Origin: Streptomyces antnestii
GTDB lineage: Bacteria; Actinomycetota; Actinomycetes; Streptomycetales; Streptomycetaceae
Reading direction: 5' to 3'
Assembly (NCBI RefSeq): GCF_004005495.1
Contig: NZ_RZYA01000006.1
Location: 248,001-312,000 of the forward strand
Length of the DNA stretch: 64,000 nucleotides
Position 1 is the first letter of the stretch. Every line of letters starts with the position of its first letter. This document shows, one piece after another, positions 25,084 through 32,256 of this stretch. Position numbers and translations under genes: made by a program. The notes beneath the pieces are model-generated. The model did no database searches, was not told the DNA's origin, and worked only from the letters and a program-made list of their open reading frames with translations.

Positions 25084-25731
25084 GTGGGTATCCAGGAGCG
25101 CGAGCGCAAGGTGTACCGGCCGCTGCGGCGGGCCGGCCTCGAGGTGATCCCGGACGCCGTGCCGGACGGCACGATGCCGTTCGTCTTCGGATACGGACGC
25201 GAGGACATTGTCGGCGGCTTCTCCCACCGGTACAAAACCCCACGGCTCGTCGAGCGTCTCAACGAGGACTGGTACGACCTGGCGGTCTCCTCGGGCCTTC
25301 TCGACCACCGGCGCGAGTTCCTCGTCCTGCTTCCTCACGGCGCCCACACGCACCAAGCCGTCCTGCATAAGCAGAACCAGGGCTATGGCCCCCGTGCCGC
25401 ACCGGCGGTCTGGACCCGGGTCCGGCTCCTGGACCGCTGGGACATCATGGGCCGGGGCGCGGCATCGGCGTTCCTCGGCATACGTGCAGGCCACCCGGGC
25501 TTCGGGATGATGGCGCTCGACAGCAGCGTGTACATCAGCTGCTCAACGGGCGAGATCGGTGTCGACGTGATTACGGTGGCCCACCCGGCCCGCTCTGAGA
25601 ACATCCTGAAGTACCTGGAGTGGTACGCACATTGGGACTATCCCCGCGCCGACAAGGAGCTGCAGAAGCGGATCGCCGTCTGGCTCACAGGCCGCGCGCC
25701 GAGTGCCGTCAGCCGTCATGGGGCGGGTTGA
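25084..25731 (+). CDS. Hypothetical protein (215 aa), C-terminus possibly altered by an IS junction
   Basis: GTG at 25084 opens a frame with good Streptomyces codon pattern and a mixed alpha/beta composition. No signal peptide or membrane segment is seen; the region ASAFLGIRAGHPGFGMMALDSS is the longest hydrophobic stretch. No family is recognised. The last residues (RAPSAVSRHGAG) run into the transposase fragment at 25727 and the start lies beside a direct repeat, so either end may be truncated or replaced. Confidence 0.55.
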   Translation: MGIQERERKVYRPLRRAGLEVIPDAVPDGTMPFVFGYGREDIVGGFSHRYKTPRLVERLNEDWYDLAVSSGLLDHRREFLVLLPHGAHTHQAVLHKQNQGYGPRAAPAVWTRVRLLDRWDIMGRGAASAFLGIRAGHPGFGMMALDSSVYISCSTGEIGVDVITVAHPARSENILKYLEWYAHWDYPRADKELQKRIAVWLTGRAPSAVSRHGAG

Positions 25732-25792
25732 CCTGACGGTCTCGGTCGACTCCACCGTCGTGCGTGCACATCAGCACGCCGCCGGCGCCCGC
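25727..25792 (+). pseudogene. IS5-family DDE transposase remnant
   Basis: About 22 codons in another frame read VDLTVSVDSTVVRAHQHAAG, a well-known stretch of IS5-type transposases surrounding the first catalytic Asp. Upstream and downstream coding sequence of a transposase is missing. It marks a degraded insertion element between the hypothetical gene and the DNA-binding protein gene. Confidence 0.65.
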
Positions 25793-25986
25793 ACCAATCC
25801 GCGGAATCGGAACACCGTCGAAAACCGGTCCCTCACTCACACGAGTGATCACACCCAACTCAGCTTGCATTACACGGGGTTCACACCCCACGCTCACCCA
25901 CAACAACCTAATAAACAGAACGGCCCCCGCAGGGACTGGCATCCCAAGGCGAGGGCCTGACCACCAAGGAAGCGAAACCCTTCCCG

Positions 25987-26826
25987 ATGGCTGATCAGCA
26001 GCTTAACGCGCCCCCGTGCGCCAAGCCGGGCGTTCCCCCGGACAAGACCCCCGCCGGCGGCATCCGCCACGTCAACCGCCGCCACGCCAACCGCTACACG
26101 GTCGTCGGCAACCACCTGACGCAGCACCGCAATCTGTCGCTCACGGCGATCGGGCTCGCGGCGCACATCCAGTCGCGCCCAGCCGGCGCCAGCGTGACGA
26201 TCAAGTCCCTGGCGTCCCGCTTCCCGGAGGGCGAGGTCCGCATCGCGGCGGCGTTACGCGAACTTGAAGCACACGGCTACCTGGCCCGAACCCGCGAACG
26301 CCTCCCGTCAGGCCGAGTAGTCACGCACACGACGTCATACAACAACCCACCAGCGATGACGGCTGCCTGCGCACAGCCGGAGCCACCAGCACCCCGAAGG
26401 CCTCAGGCAACCCCTCAGCCTCCCCCACCACCACGGCCTACCCCCGCCCCCGCCCCCACGGGCCCGGCCGCAACGCTCCTCACAGACCTACGCCGCCACG
26501 ACCCCCGCCTCCTACTCTCAACACGCGACGTACACCGCCTGGCCCCCGCGCTGACGACATGGCTGGACCGAGGCATCCCCTTGGAAGCAATCCGCCGAAC
26601 CCTGACGGCGGGCCTCCCAACGGACCCCCTCCGCAACCCAGCGGCCCTCCTGTCCCACCGCCTGACAGAACTACTCCCCCCACCCCTCCCCCCAAGCACT
26701 CCTACACCCCCGCCCCCACCCCGCCCGGCCCCCCTCCAAAACTGCAACGGCTGCGACCGAGCCTTCCGCTCCGCCACCGCGGGGAAGTGCCGCTCGTGCC
26801 AGGACGCCACACAGGAAGCGGCCTAG
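25987..26826 (+). CDS. Winged-helix DNA-binding protein with C-terminal zinc-ribbon-like motif and a TTA codon
   Basis: A 279-residue protein. A helix-turn-helix domain occupies about residues 33-115 (YTVVGNHLTQHRNLSLTAIG, then VTIKSLASRFPEGEVRIAAALRELEAHGYL in two helices plus a wing ending VTHTTSY). A Pro-rich linker follows, then a second helical region (LLTDLRRHDPRLLLSTRDVHRLAPAL), and finally CNGCDRAF...GKCRSCQ, a CxxC-x-CxxC zinc-ribbon-like motif. Codon 90 (26254-26256) is TTA, predicting bldA dependence. The ribosome site AAGGAAG lies upstream of ATG 25987. One base separates its stop from the Uma2 gene. Related proteins are common in Streptomyces accessory DNA; targets unknown. Confidence 0.8.
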   Translation: MADQQLNAPPCAKPGVPPDKTPAGGIRHVNRRHANRYTVVGNHLTQHRNLSLTAIGLAAHIQSRPAGASVTIKSLASRFPEGEVRIAAALRELEAHGYLARTRERLPSGRVVTHTTSYNNPPAMTAACAQPEPPAPRRPQATPQPPPPPRPTPAPAPTGPAATLLTDLRRHDPRLLLSTRDVHRLAPALTTWLDRGIPLEAIRRTLTAGLPTDPLRNPAALLSHRLTELLPPPLPPSTPTPPPPPRPAPLQNCNGCDRAFRSATAGKCRSCQDATQEAA

Positions 26827-26827
26827 C

Positions 26828-27424
26828 ATGAAACTCATGACTCCTGCCCCCGGCAACGCGCGCGCGGCAAACCACCCCTACCGGACGATGCGGGAGTTCG
26901 TTCAGGCGATGGACGACACCCTCCCCGGCAAGTTCGAGATCACCAAAGAGGGGATCGTCCACGACATGATGTCGCCGGCGAAGTCACACGAGTTGACCGC
27001 GCTGCGCATCCGGAAGCGCCTGGACAAGGTGCTGCCTGACGACCTGGTCGCCCACACCGGCACGCCGGATGTGGAGGACGCGCCGCAAGGCATCATGCGC
27101 CACCCGGACGTCATGGTGATCGCGGAAGCGGACATGGAGGGCGAGGGCGCATTCGACCCGCGCACGCTTCTGGCCGCCGTCGAAATTGTCTCCCGCTCGA
27201 ACCCCGACAACGACTGGGTAGGCAAGATGCGGGACTACCCGACGATGGGTATCCCGGTCTACGTCATCTTCGACCCACGGACGGGCACCGGCTCCGCCCT
27301 GACAGACATCCACCCGACCCCGCAGGGCCCGCGCTACGCAACGCGTAAGGACTTCGTCTACGGCGAAGACGTCACGATCGCCGACTGGACCATCTCGTCC
27401 GAGGGTCTACCCCGGTATGAATGA
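26828..27424 (+). CDS. Uma2 family (DUF820) restriction-endonuclease-fold protein
   Basis: A 198-residue protein of the Uma2 family with a PD-(D/E)xK nuclease fold. Catalytic-region elements seen are HPDVMVIAEAD (Asp), then AAVEIVSRSNPDND (Glu and following S-R-S-N) and KMRDYPTMGIPVYVIFDP. The family is widespread in actinobacteria and cyanobacteria, and its biological role is unsettled. It is translationally adjacent to the DNA-binding protein gene (TAG-C-ATG), so the two probably act together or are at least coexpressed. Confidence 0.88.
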   Translation: MKLMTPAPGNARAANHPYRTMREFVQAMDDTLPGKFEITKEGIVHDMMSPAKSHELTALRIRKRLDKVLPDDLVAHTGTPDVEDAPQGIMRHPDVMVIAEADMEGEGAFDPRTLLAAVEIVSRSNPDNDWVGKMRDYPTMGIPVYVIFDPRTGTGSALTDIHPTPQGPRYATRKDFVYGEDVTIADWTISSEGLPRYE

Positions 27425-27540
27425 CACGAGACCGACCTCTGACTCCGTGCCGCACTGAGCCTTCCAGAATCCTTATTTGCAGTCGGATGAAAACAAACTC
27501 AGAGCTCGCCTTACCTTCAGATTTCACGACCCGAGAAACG

Positions 27541-28209
27541 CTACCCCTTTGCACCCGATGGGTAGCTAGGAATTTCTTTGGGGAATGTCAAGGCATCTTG
27601 ACACTCGCCAACCTTGTAAGCATGCTGCGTGAGCTGGTAAGCGAAGTTTGTTAGATCCTGACGCAGGGCCGCACCCTTGACTCGACTCTCCCCTAGCACC
27701 CTCACCTCCGCAATCAGGGCATAGGGCTGCCTGGCAGTGGACGCCTTCACACCACGCGGTGCGCAGGGAGCATAGATGGAGGCTATGCGGGTTTTCGAGA
27801 GCGCCCGCACTTCACCGACGCCGACTTGTAGCGCCTTACCCTCTTCTGCCCCACCGTAACCCTCATAGAAGTTGCTCCAGCTCTTTGCGGACACAGCTTG
27901 AACCTTCACTTCTCCTGAGACGAGCGAGTGGCCAGTTGTGTCCACACGGCAACCGAAGAACAAGTTCTCCCCCGTTCCCGTCACGCTGCCGTCTTCGCTT
28001 GCCGAACGGGCATCCGGTAGCACTTGGGCCGCAACCTCTCGATCGACCGCCCCATCGCACACCTCATCCGGAAGCCTGTCGAGACCCTTGGTGAATATTT
28101 GCTGATAACCGACCAGGCCACCAATTGCCAACCCGCAGACAATCACCACGCCAATCACGAAATCCCTCGAACTCTTCTTCACGACGAATTTATTCCTGAC
28201 CTCATTCAT
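27541..28209 (-). CDS. Membrane-anchored four-cysteine protein, third gene of module 2
   Basis: A 222-residue protein with an N-terminal cytoplasmic segment, one membrane anchor (about residues 17-37, FVIGVVIVCGLAIGGLVGY) and an extracellular domain. Its cysteines lie in DEVCDGAV, FFGCRVD, YAPCAPRG and GECQDAL. Order and local context match the lipoprotein at 19819-20382, so the two are homologous accessory proteins with different anchors. ATG at 28209 overlaps the large-gene stop by 4 bases. Codon use is less GC-biased than flanking genes. Role unknown; a surface partner of the large protein is inferred. Confidence 0.75.
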   Translation of the reverse strand: MNEVRNKFVVKKSSRDFVIGVVIVCGLAIGGLVGYQQIFTKGLDRLPDEVCDGAVDREVAAQVLPDARSASEDGSVTGTGENLFFGCRVDTTGHSLVSGEVKVQAVSAKSWSNFYEGYGGAEEGKALQVGVGEVRALSKTRIASIYAPCAPRGVKASTARQPYALIAEVRVLGESRVKGAALRQDLTNFAYQLTQHAYKVGECQDALTFPKEIPSYPSGAKG

Positions 28210-30413
28210 GCGGTAGGGCGCTTCTCCGCGTCTTCCATGATCCTGTCACTTTCACTCCAGCCATGATTGACCGCGTTTCGAACGAAATCCATAGTGCCGT
28301 CTTTCGGCAACTGCACATGGTGTCGCTTCATCGCATCTTCAACCGACCACTGAGTCTGCTGGTTGACGGAGTCCTGCGTCTTGTTGAGTTCCTGGCCTGT
28401 TCGATAAAGGGCTTGATCAGTAGCTGAATCTAGTTCTCGACCATCAAAGATTCGGTCGACAGCCATACTGGAAACTCCCCCGAAGAATCCGCCCCCAATA
28501 GCTCCCGCCAATGCACCTGCAGGCGTTGCAGGAACCAACGCGACAGACCCGACTCCAACGCCCGCGGACAGGACGGCCTTAAAGAACTCCCCCTGCTGTT
28601 TAGTAGCGTCGTTCTCAGCCTTCTCTGCATCTTGAGCGCTGCCGATATCCGCATCTGCCACGGAATGACCGACGATTCCCTCAATGATCCCTGCATTCTG
28701 ACTGATATCACTAAGGACTTGCTGCCGAGTCCCGTCGAACAGTGAAGGATTGGCCAGATGGGCGTCAAGAAGGCTTCCCGTATAAATGGTCTCGCCGTAT
28801 CGGATAGCGGCCCTGCCATTTGCGTCGTGAGCCACCTCCGTCAAGAAACGAGTCACATCCGTCCGCTCCAGGCCTGTGGGATCCGTGCTCGTCGAGAGGA
28901 AGACATTCTCAGCACTGGGGCCACCCAACGCCCGGCTGATTTCTGGCATGTATGAGGCTGCCATGTGCCCGAAGCTCTCTCCGATTGCCTCGCCAACCAG
29001 GCTCCCACCTCCTGAATCGAGGACCCCACGCCCTGGATCGGCAACGGCGTGCATGACGTTCCGCATGATCTCAACCTGCGCCTTGCTGTGCGGAAGGGCA
29101 GCATGAGTCTCATCGCCAGCAGCAACTCCCGTCACTGCAGCCTCCAAAGCGTGCCCCAGCGACGTTCCCCGGTCTGTGTACTTGCTGGTGCCCAGCATGT
29201 GGTTGAGGTCCGACTTGGACTGGAACGCATTGACTGCTGCCTCAGGGTTATGAGAGAGCGCATCGAACAGGCCATTCAGGGGGTCCCGGCCGTCACCTTT
29301 ACCGAAGACGAGATCCACACTTTGGTTCCCGGTTTCCCAGAGCTCCTTTGTGCTCGACGAGCCAGCCCCCAAGTCCGCCTTGAACAGCTTGGCACGGTAT
29401 TCATCGAGGAATTCAGTGTCGAATTGCCCTTGACGCATCAAGCTACTCATAACTTGAGCACCGAGAGCCCCACGCGGACTCCTATTTGGATCTGTGGGGT
29501 CGACCAAAAAATTAGTATTAGTCTCCTTGAGAATATTCTTCTTCCAGTCCTGCATATCCCCCGAGTCCGAGAAGGATGCGGTGGCCAGAGTCATGCTCAT
29601 ATTCTTTTGAAGGCTCTTCAACTGGTCGAGATCGGCACCCCTAGCCCCTGCAAATTTATCCGTTACATCGGTCCAGAACTGAAGCGTCTTCTTGGCGCCG
29701 AGCTGAGTTGCGAGGCGCTCTGAGAACAGGGGGTCGTCGTGGTACTTCTTCAAGTATCCGTTGAACTTGGCGATGTCATCGAGTGACATGTCCTTCGGAT
29801 GCTTGGCCATGTTGGCCATCGCCTCGGCATCCTTGAGAGCCTGAGCAGCGTGATCCCTATCAGGATAATTGGCGTCGGAGAAGCCGTATTTGACCGCATC
29901 AACGATTGCCTTCAGGACTTCTTTGGCCGACTTGTCGGACTGGGTGGCATTACTCAGGATTCCGGCGATCTCATCCCTGAAGTCGGTCACATCTTGCTGG
30001 CTGTGGTGAGGAACTTCTGTTCCCTTGCCGGCACGGTCGGGATGGATGTTCATCTCCACGCGAAATGTGCCGCCACCTGTGTCTGTCACCGTCAGGTTCT
30101 TTTTCGCTCCACGATGAACGGCATCATTGAGCTGCTCAGAGAAACGCTTCAGTTCACCGTGCGTGTCCTTGAGGATCTTCGCGATGGTGTCTGCCTGGGT
30201 GTGGGCATCGGCGAACTCTGCCGCTGTCTTAGCGATGAACTCGCGGGTCACTCCAGCATTTACGCCGGCCCAACGAGCTTTGACTGCCTTCTTCTTGAGG
30301 TCCTGCTCAGCGTCCTCCTGGAGGTCCTTGAGCTTCTTAACCATCTCCTCCCAATCGGTAACAGCCTCACCGAACTTGGAGAAGTTAGCGAATCGCAGGG
30401 CGTCGAGATCCAT
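28206..30413 (-). CDS. Large LXG/WXG-like type VII-style protein (DUF6571-like core), module 2
   Basis: A 735-residue homologue of the protein at 17720-19822. An N-terminal helical LXG/WXG-like region (ALRFANFSKFGEAVTDWEEM, KARWAGVNAG turn, FADAHTQADTIAKILKDTH) is followed by the shared core: DPLFSERLATQLG, LKSLQKNMSMTLATASF, RDPLNGLFDALSHNPEAAVN. The C-terminal part (about 610-660) has a long hydrophobic Gly/Ala-rich stretch (FKAVLSAGVGVGSVALVPA, then GALAGAIGGGFFGG) that could insert in a membrane; the counterpart lacks most of it. ATG 30413 overlaps the preceding stop (TGATG). Base composition is visibly less GC-rich than the surroundings, suggesting transfer. No toxin motif is recognised. 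Confidence 0.77.
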   Translation of the reverse strand: MDLDALRFANFSKFGEAVTDWEEMVKKLKDLQEDAEQDLKKKAVKARWAGVNAGVTREFIAKTAAEFADAHTQADTIAKILKDTHGELKRFSEQLNDAVHRGAKKNLTVTDTGGGTFRVEMNIHPDRAGKGTEVPHHSQQDVTDFRDEIAGILSNATQSDKSAKEVLKAIVDAVKYGFSDANYPDRDHAAQALKDAEAMANMAKHPKDMSLDDIAKFNGYLKKYHDDPLFSERLATQLGAKKTLQFWTDVTDKFAGARGADLDQLKSLQKNMSMTLATASFSDSGDMQDWKKNILKETNTNFLVDPTDPNRSPRGALGAQVMSSLMRQGQFDTEFLDEYRAKLFKADLGAGSSSTKELWETGNQSVDLVFGKGDGRDPLNGLFDALSHNPEAAVNAFQSKSDLNHMLGTSKYTDRGTSLGHALEAAVTGVAAGDETHAALPHSKAQVEIMRNVMHAVADPGRGVLDSGGGSLVGEAIGESFGHMAASYMPEISRALGGPSAENVFLSTSTDPTGLERTDVTRFLTEVAHDANGRAAIRYGETIYTGSLLDAHLANPSLFDGTRQQVLSDISQNAGIIEGIVGHSVADADIGSAQDAEKAENDATKQQGEFFKAVLSAGVGVGSVALVPATPAGALAGAIGGGFFGGVSSMAVDRIFDGRELDSATDQALYRTGQELNKTQDSVNQQTQWSVEDAMKRHHVQLPKDGTMDFVRNAVNHGWSESDRIMEDAEKRPTA

Positions 30414-30865
30414 CAGTGCCCCGCCCTGTCGTCGAATCCCTTGTTCAACACGGAGATGCTGCTGATCGTGCCCCCGATGTACACCTCGTCCTTTGCGTGC
30501 GCACCCTTCGTGTAATCCAGATGGTTGGAGATGTGCGCACACGCATCGAGAAGGGACTGCACCTGGTCCACCCAGCGCTCGGCCACGTGATCGAGACCCT
30601 CACCGACCTCAAAGCCTTCCGACTTCAGGCCTCCTGCGGCAGCCATGGATGCGATGCGGGCGTGATCGCCATAGTGATCGAGTCCTCCGTACAGGCGATA
30701 CGCCGCGTCCCCGACTGCGGCAAGATCTGTCTGATTCACGCGAAGGTCGCCCTGCTCGTTCCCGGCCCCACCACCACCCGGGTCTGCCAACTGGTTCAAC
30801 TGCATCCCGGTCGAGCGCTTCTCGACCGCTTGGGCCTTCAGCTGCTCCCACTCTTCCCACGCCAT
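30413..30865 (-). CDS. Small WXG/ESX-like helical protein, first gene of module 2
   Basis: A 150-residue helical protein. MAWEEWEQLKAQAVEKRS is followed by a Gly-rich linker and the segment HVAERWVDQVQSLLDACAHI, the same W-x-x-Q-V-x-S-L pattern as the first gene of module 1. ATG at 30865 follows GGAAGG 6 bases upstream; the longer frame to 30886 is rejected. Translation is coupled to the large gene. It is probably the partner or targeting subunit for the large LXG-like protein (inference). Confidence 0.78.
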   Translation of the reverse strand: MAWEEWEQLKAQAVEKRSTGMQLNQLADPGGGGAGNEQGDLRVNQTDLAAVGDAAYRLYGGLDHYGDHARIASMAAAGGLKSEGFEVGEGLDHVAERWVDQVQSLLDACAHISNHLDYTKGAHAKDEVYIGGTISSISVLNKGFDDRAGH

Positions 30866-31259
30866 GCGAGACCTTCCCCCGTGCATACGTTGTTAGTTCG
30901 GGCGCACCATCGACGAACCTAGCAATGCGCTCAGGAACCGATGCCTTGCCAACCAACAACAGGCCGAAACCAGCCGGTGCCAGCGCACCCTGGTGACGGT
31001 CGGCACGTACTCGGTGCCGTACCTTCACGTTGCCATCACGATTGGACACGATCCCTGCTAACCGCCGTCACCGGCCGGGCTGGGGTCGCTCGGGTCCTTG
31101 AAGGGTGCGGGGTGAAAGGCGCTTCGCACTGCCGAGGGAACTCATGCCCGCGCGTCACACTTCCCTGACGGGCATGCAGTGCCACACAGCCCACCCACCC
31201 CCTCCCAACCTCTCTAGTAGTCTCGCCGGGCAGCTAAGACGGACGGGGGGCAGTTGCAG
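30866..31259. promoter_or_regulatory. 394-base divergent control region between module 2 and the kinase cluster
   Basis: Both flanking units start here. The inverted repeat CATGCCCG (31143-31150) / CGGGCATG (31169-31176) with an 18-base spacer is the clearest structure and could be an operator or leader hairpin. No RNA gene or convincing open frame was seen. Confidence 0.45.
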
Positions 31260-32246
31260 ATGCGCACGCCAGAGGTAGGGGTGACGAGCGAGAGTCGGGC
31301 CCCTCGGGGTACGGGTCCGTATGCCGTGATCACCCGCCTCGATGTCCCCGCCTCCCGCCTCCCCGTTCCCGCCCCCGTCCCCGTCCCCGAAACCCGCTAC
31401 ATCGCCCGCGGCCCCGATGGTGACCGGACGGTGCTCGTCAGCGTTCCGCTCGCCGGAGCCGATCCCCAACGCTTCATGGTGGAAGCCGACGCCTCCCGGT
31501 ACCTCCTGGGTCCGTGGGCCTACCCCGCCACGGACCTGGCACGGCCCGGCGAAGCCCCATGGCACGCCCGCCCCTACCTCCCCGCGCTGCCGCTGCCCAC
31601 CGCGCTGGCCGTGCACGGCGGCCCGCTCCCCGAGCGCACTGTTCGCGCCCTCGGTGCCGCTCTCGCCGAGACGCTCGCCATCTCGCACGGTCAGAACCTG
31701 ACGCACGCGGGCGTCTCCCCCGCCGCCGTTCTCCTGGCCGTCGACGGCCCCCGCCTCACCTGCTTCGGAGCCGTGCGGGCTGCCGCTCCCGACGGCACCG
31801 CGCGTACTGGTCTTCCCGGGCTCGACCCGGGCAGCCTCCCGCCGGAGCAGGCCTCGGGCGGGCGGCCACGCCCGATGGGCGACGTATACGCGTTGGGCGC
31901 GACCCTCGCGTACGCCGCCACCGGCACCACCGCACCGGAACGGGAGGAGCTGCCGCCCGCGCTGCGGTCCGTCATCGGGAGGTGTCTCGCCCGCGATCCG
32001 GGCGATCGCCCTCAACTAGCGGAATTGCAGGAGTCGTTCAGCCCCGCGTCCACCTCGCCCGTCGCCACCCAGACCGCGTCACGCGCCGCCGCCCTCCTGG
32101 GGCCCGGCTGGCTGCCGGCGCGCGTCATCGCCGCCATCGCCCATCAGTCGGCGGCGCTGCTCTCCGCGGAGCCCGACTCTCTCGCCCCGGCCGCCCGCAC
32201 CGCCGAACCCGGCCCGATCGCCCCGGCCGCCCGCACCCAGGACTGA
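31260..32246 (+). CDS. Protein-kinase-like pseudokinase
   Basis: A 328-residue protein with a Ser/Thr kinase C-lobe layout but none of the catalytic residues. The catalytic loop HRDLKPxN reads HAGVSPAAV (Asp, Lys and Asn lost), the DFG position reads CFG, and the N-lobe lacks a clear glycine loop and the VAxK lysine (LVSVPLA). The helix GDVYALGATLAYAATG and GRCLARDPGDRP near the end are kinase hallmarks. ATG at 31260 is chosen; TTG at 31254 and GTG at 31280 are alternatives. It sits 10 bases before an active-looking kinase gene and probably acts as scaffold or regulator (inference). Confidence 0.8.
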   Translation: MRTPEVGVTSESRAPRGTGPYAVITRLDVPASRLPVPAPVPVPETRYIARGPDGDRTVLVSVPLAGADPQRFMVEADASRYLLGPWAYPATDLARPGEAPWHARPYLPALPLPTALAVHGGPLPERTVRALGAALAETLAISHGQNLTHAGVSPAAVLLAVDGPRLTCFGAVRAAAPDGTARTGLPGLDPGSLPPEQASGGRPRPMGDVYALGATLAYAATGTTAPEREELPPALRSVIGRCLARDPGDRPQLAELQESFSPASTSPVATQTASRAAALLGPGWLPARVIAAIAHQSAALLSAEPDSLAPAARTAEPGPIAPAARTQD

Positions 32247-32256
32247 CAGCGACCAC

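Noticed and set aside
25703..25960. 85-codon plus-strand frame containing the transposase fragment
   Set aside because: Only ~22 codons match an IS5 transposase; the rest is unrelated sequence, so it is recorded as a remnant and not a gene.
27421..27654. 77-codon plus-strand frame after the Uma2 gene
   Set aside because: It runs into the antisense of the module 2 anchor gene and has no ribosome site or protein-like pattern.
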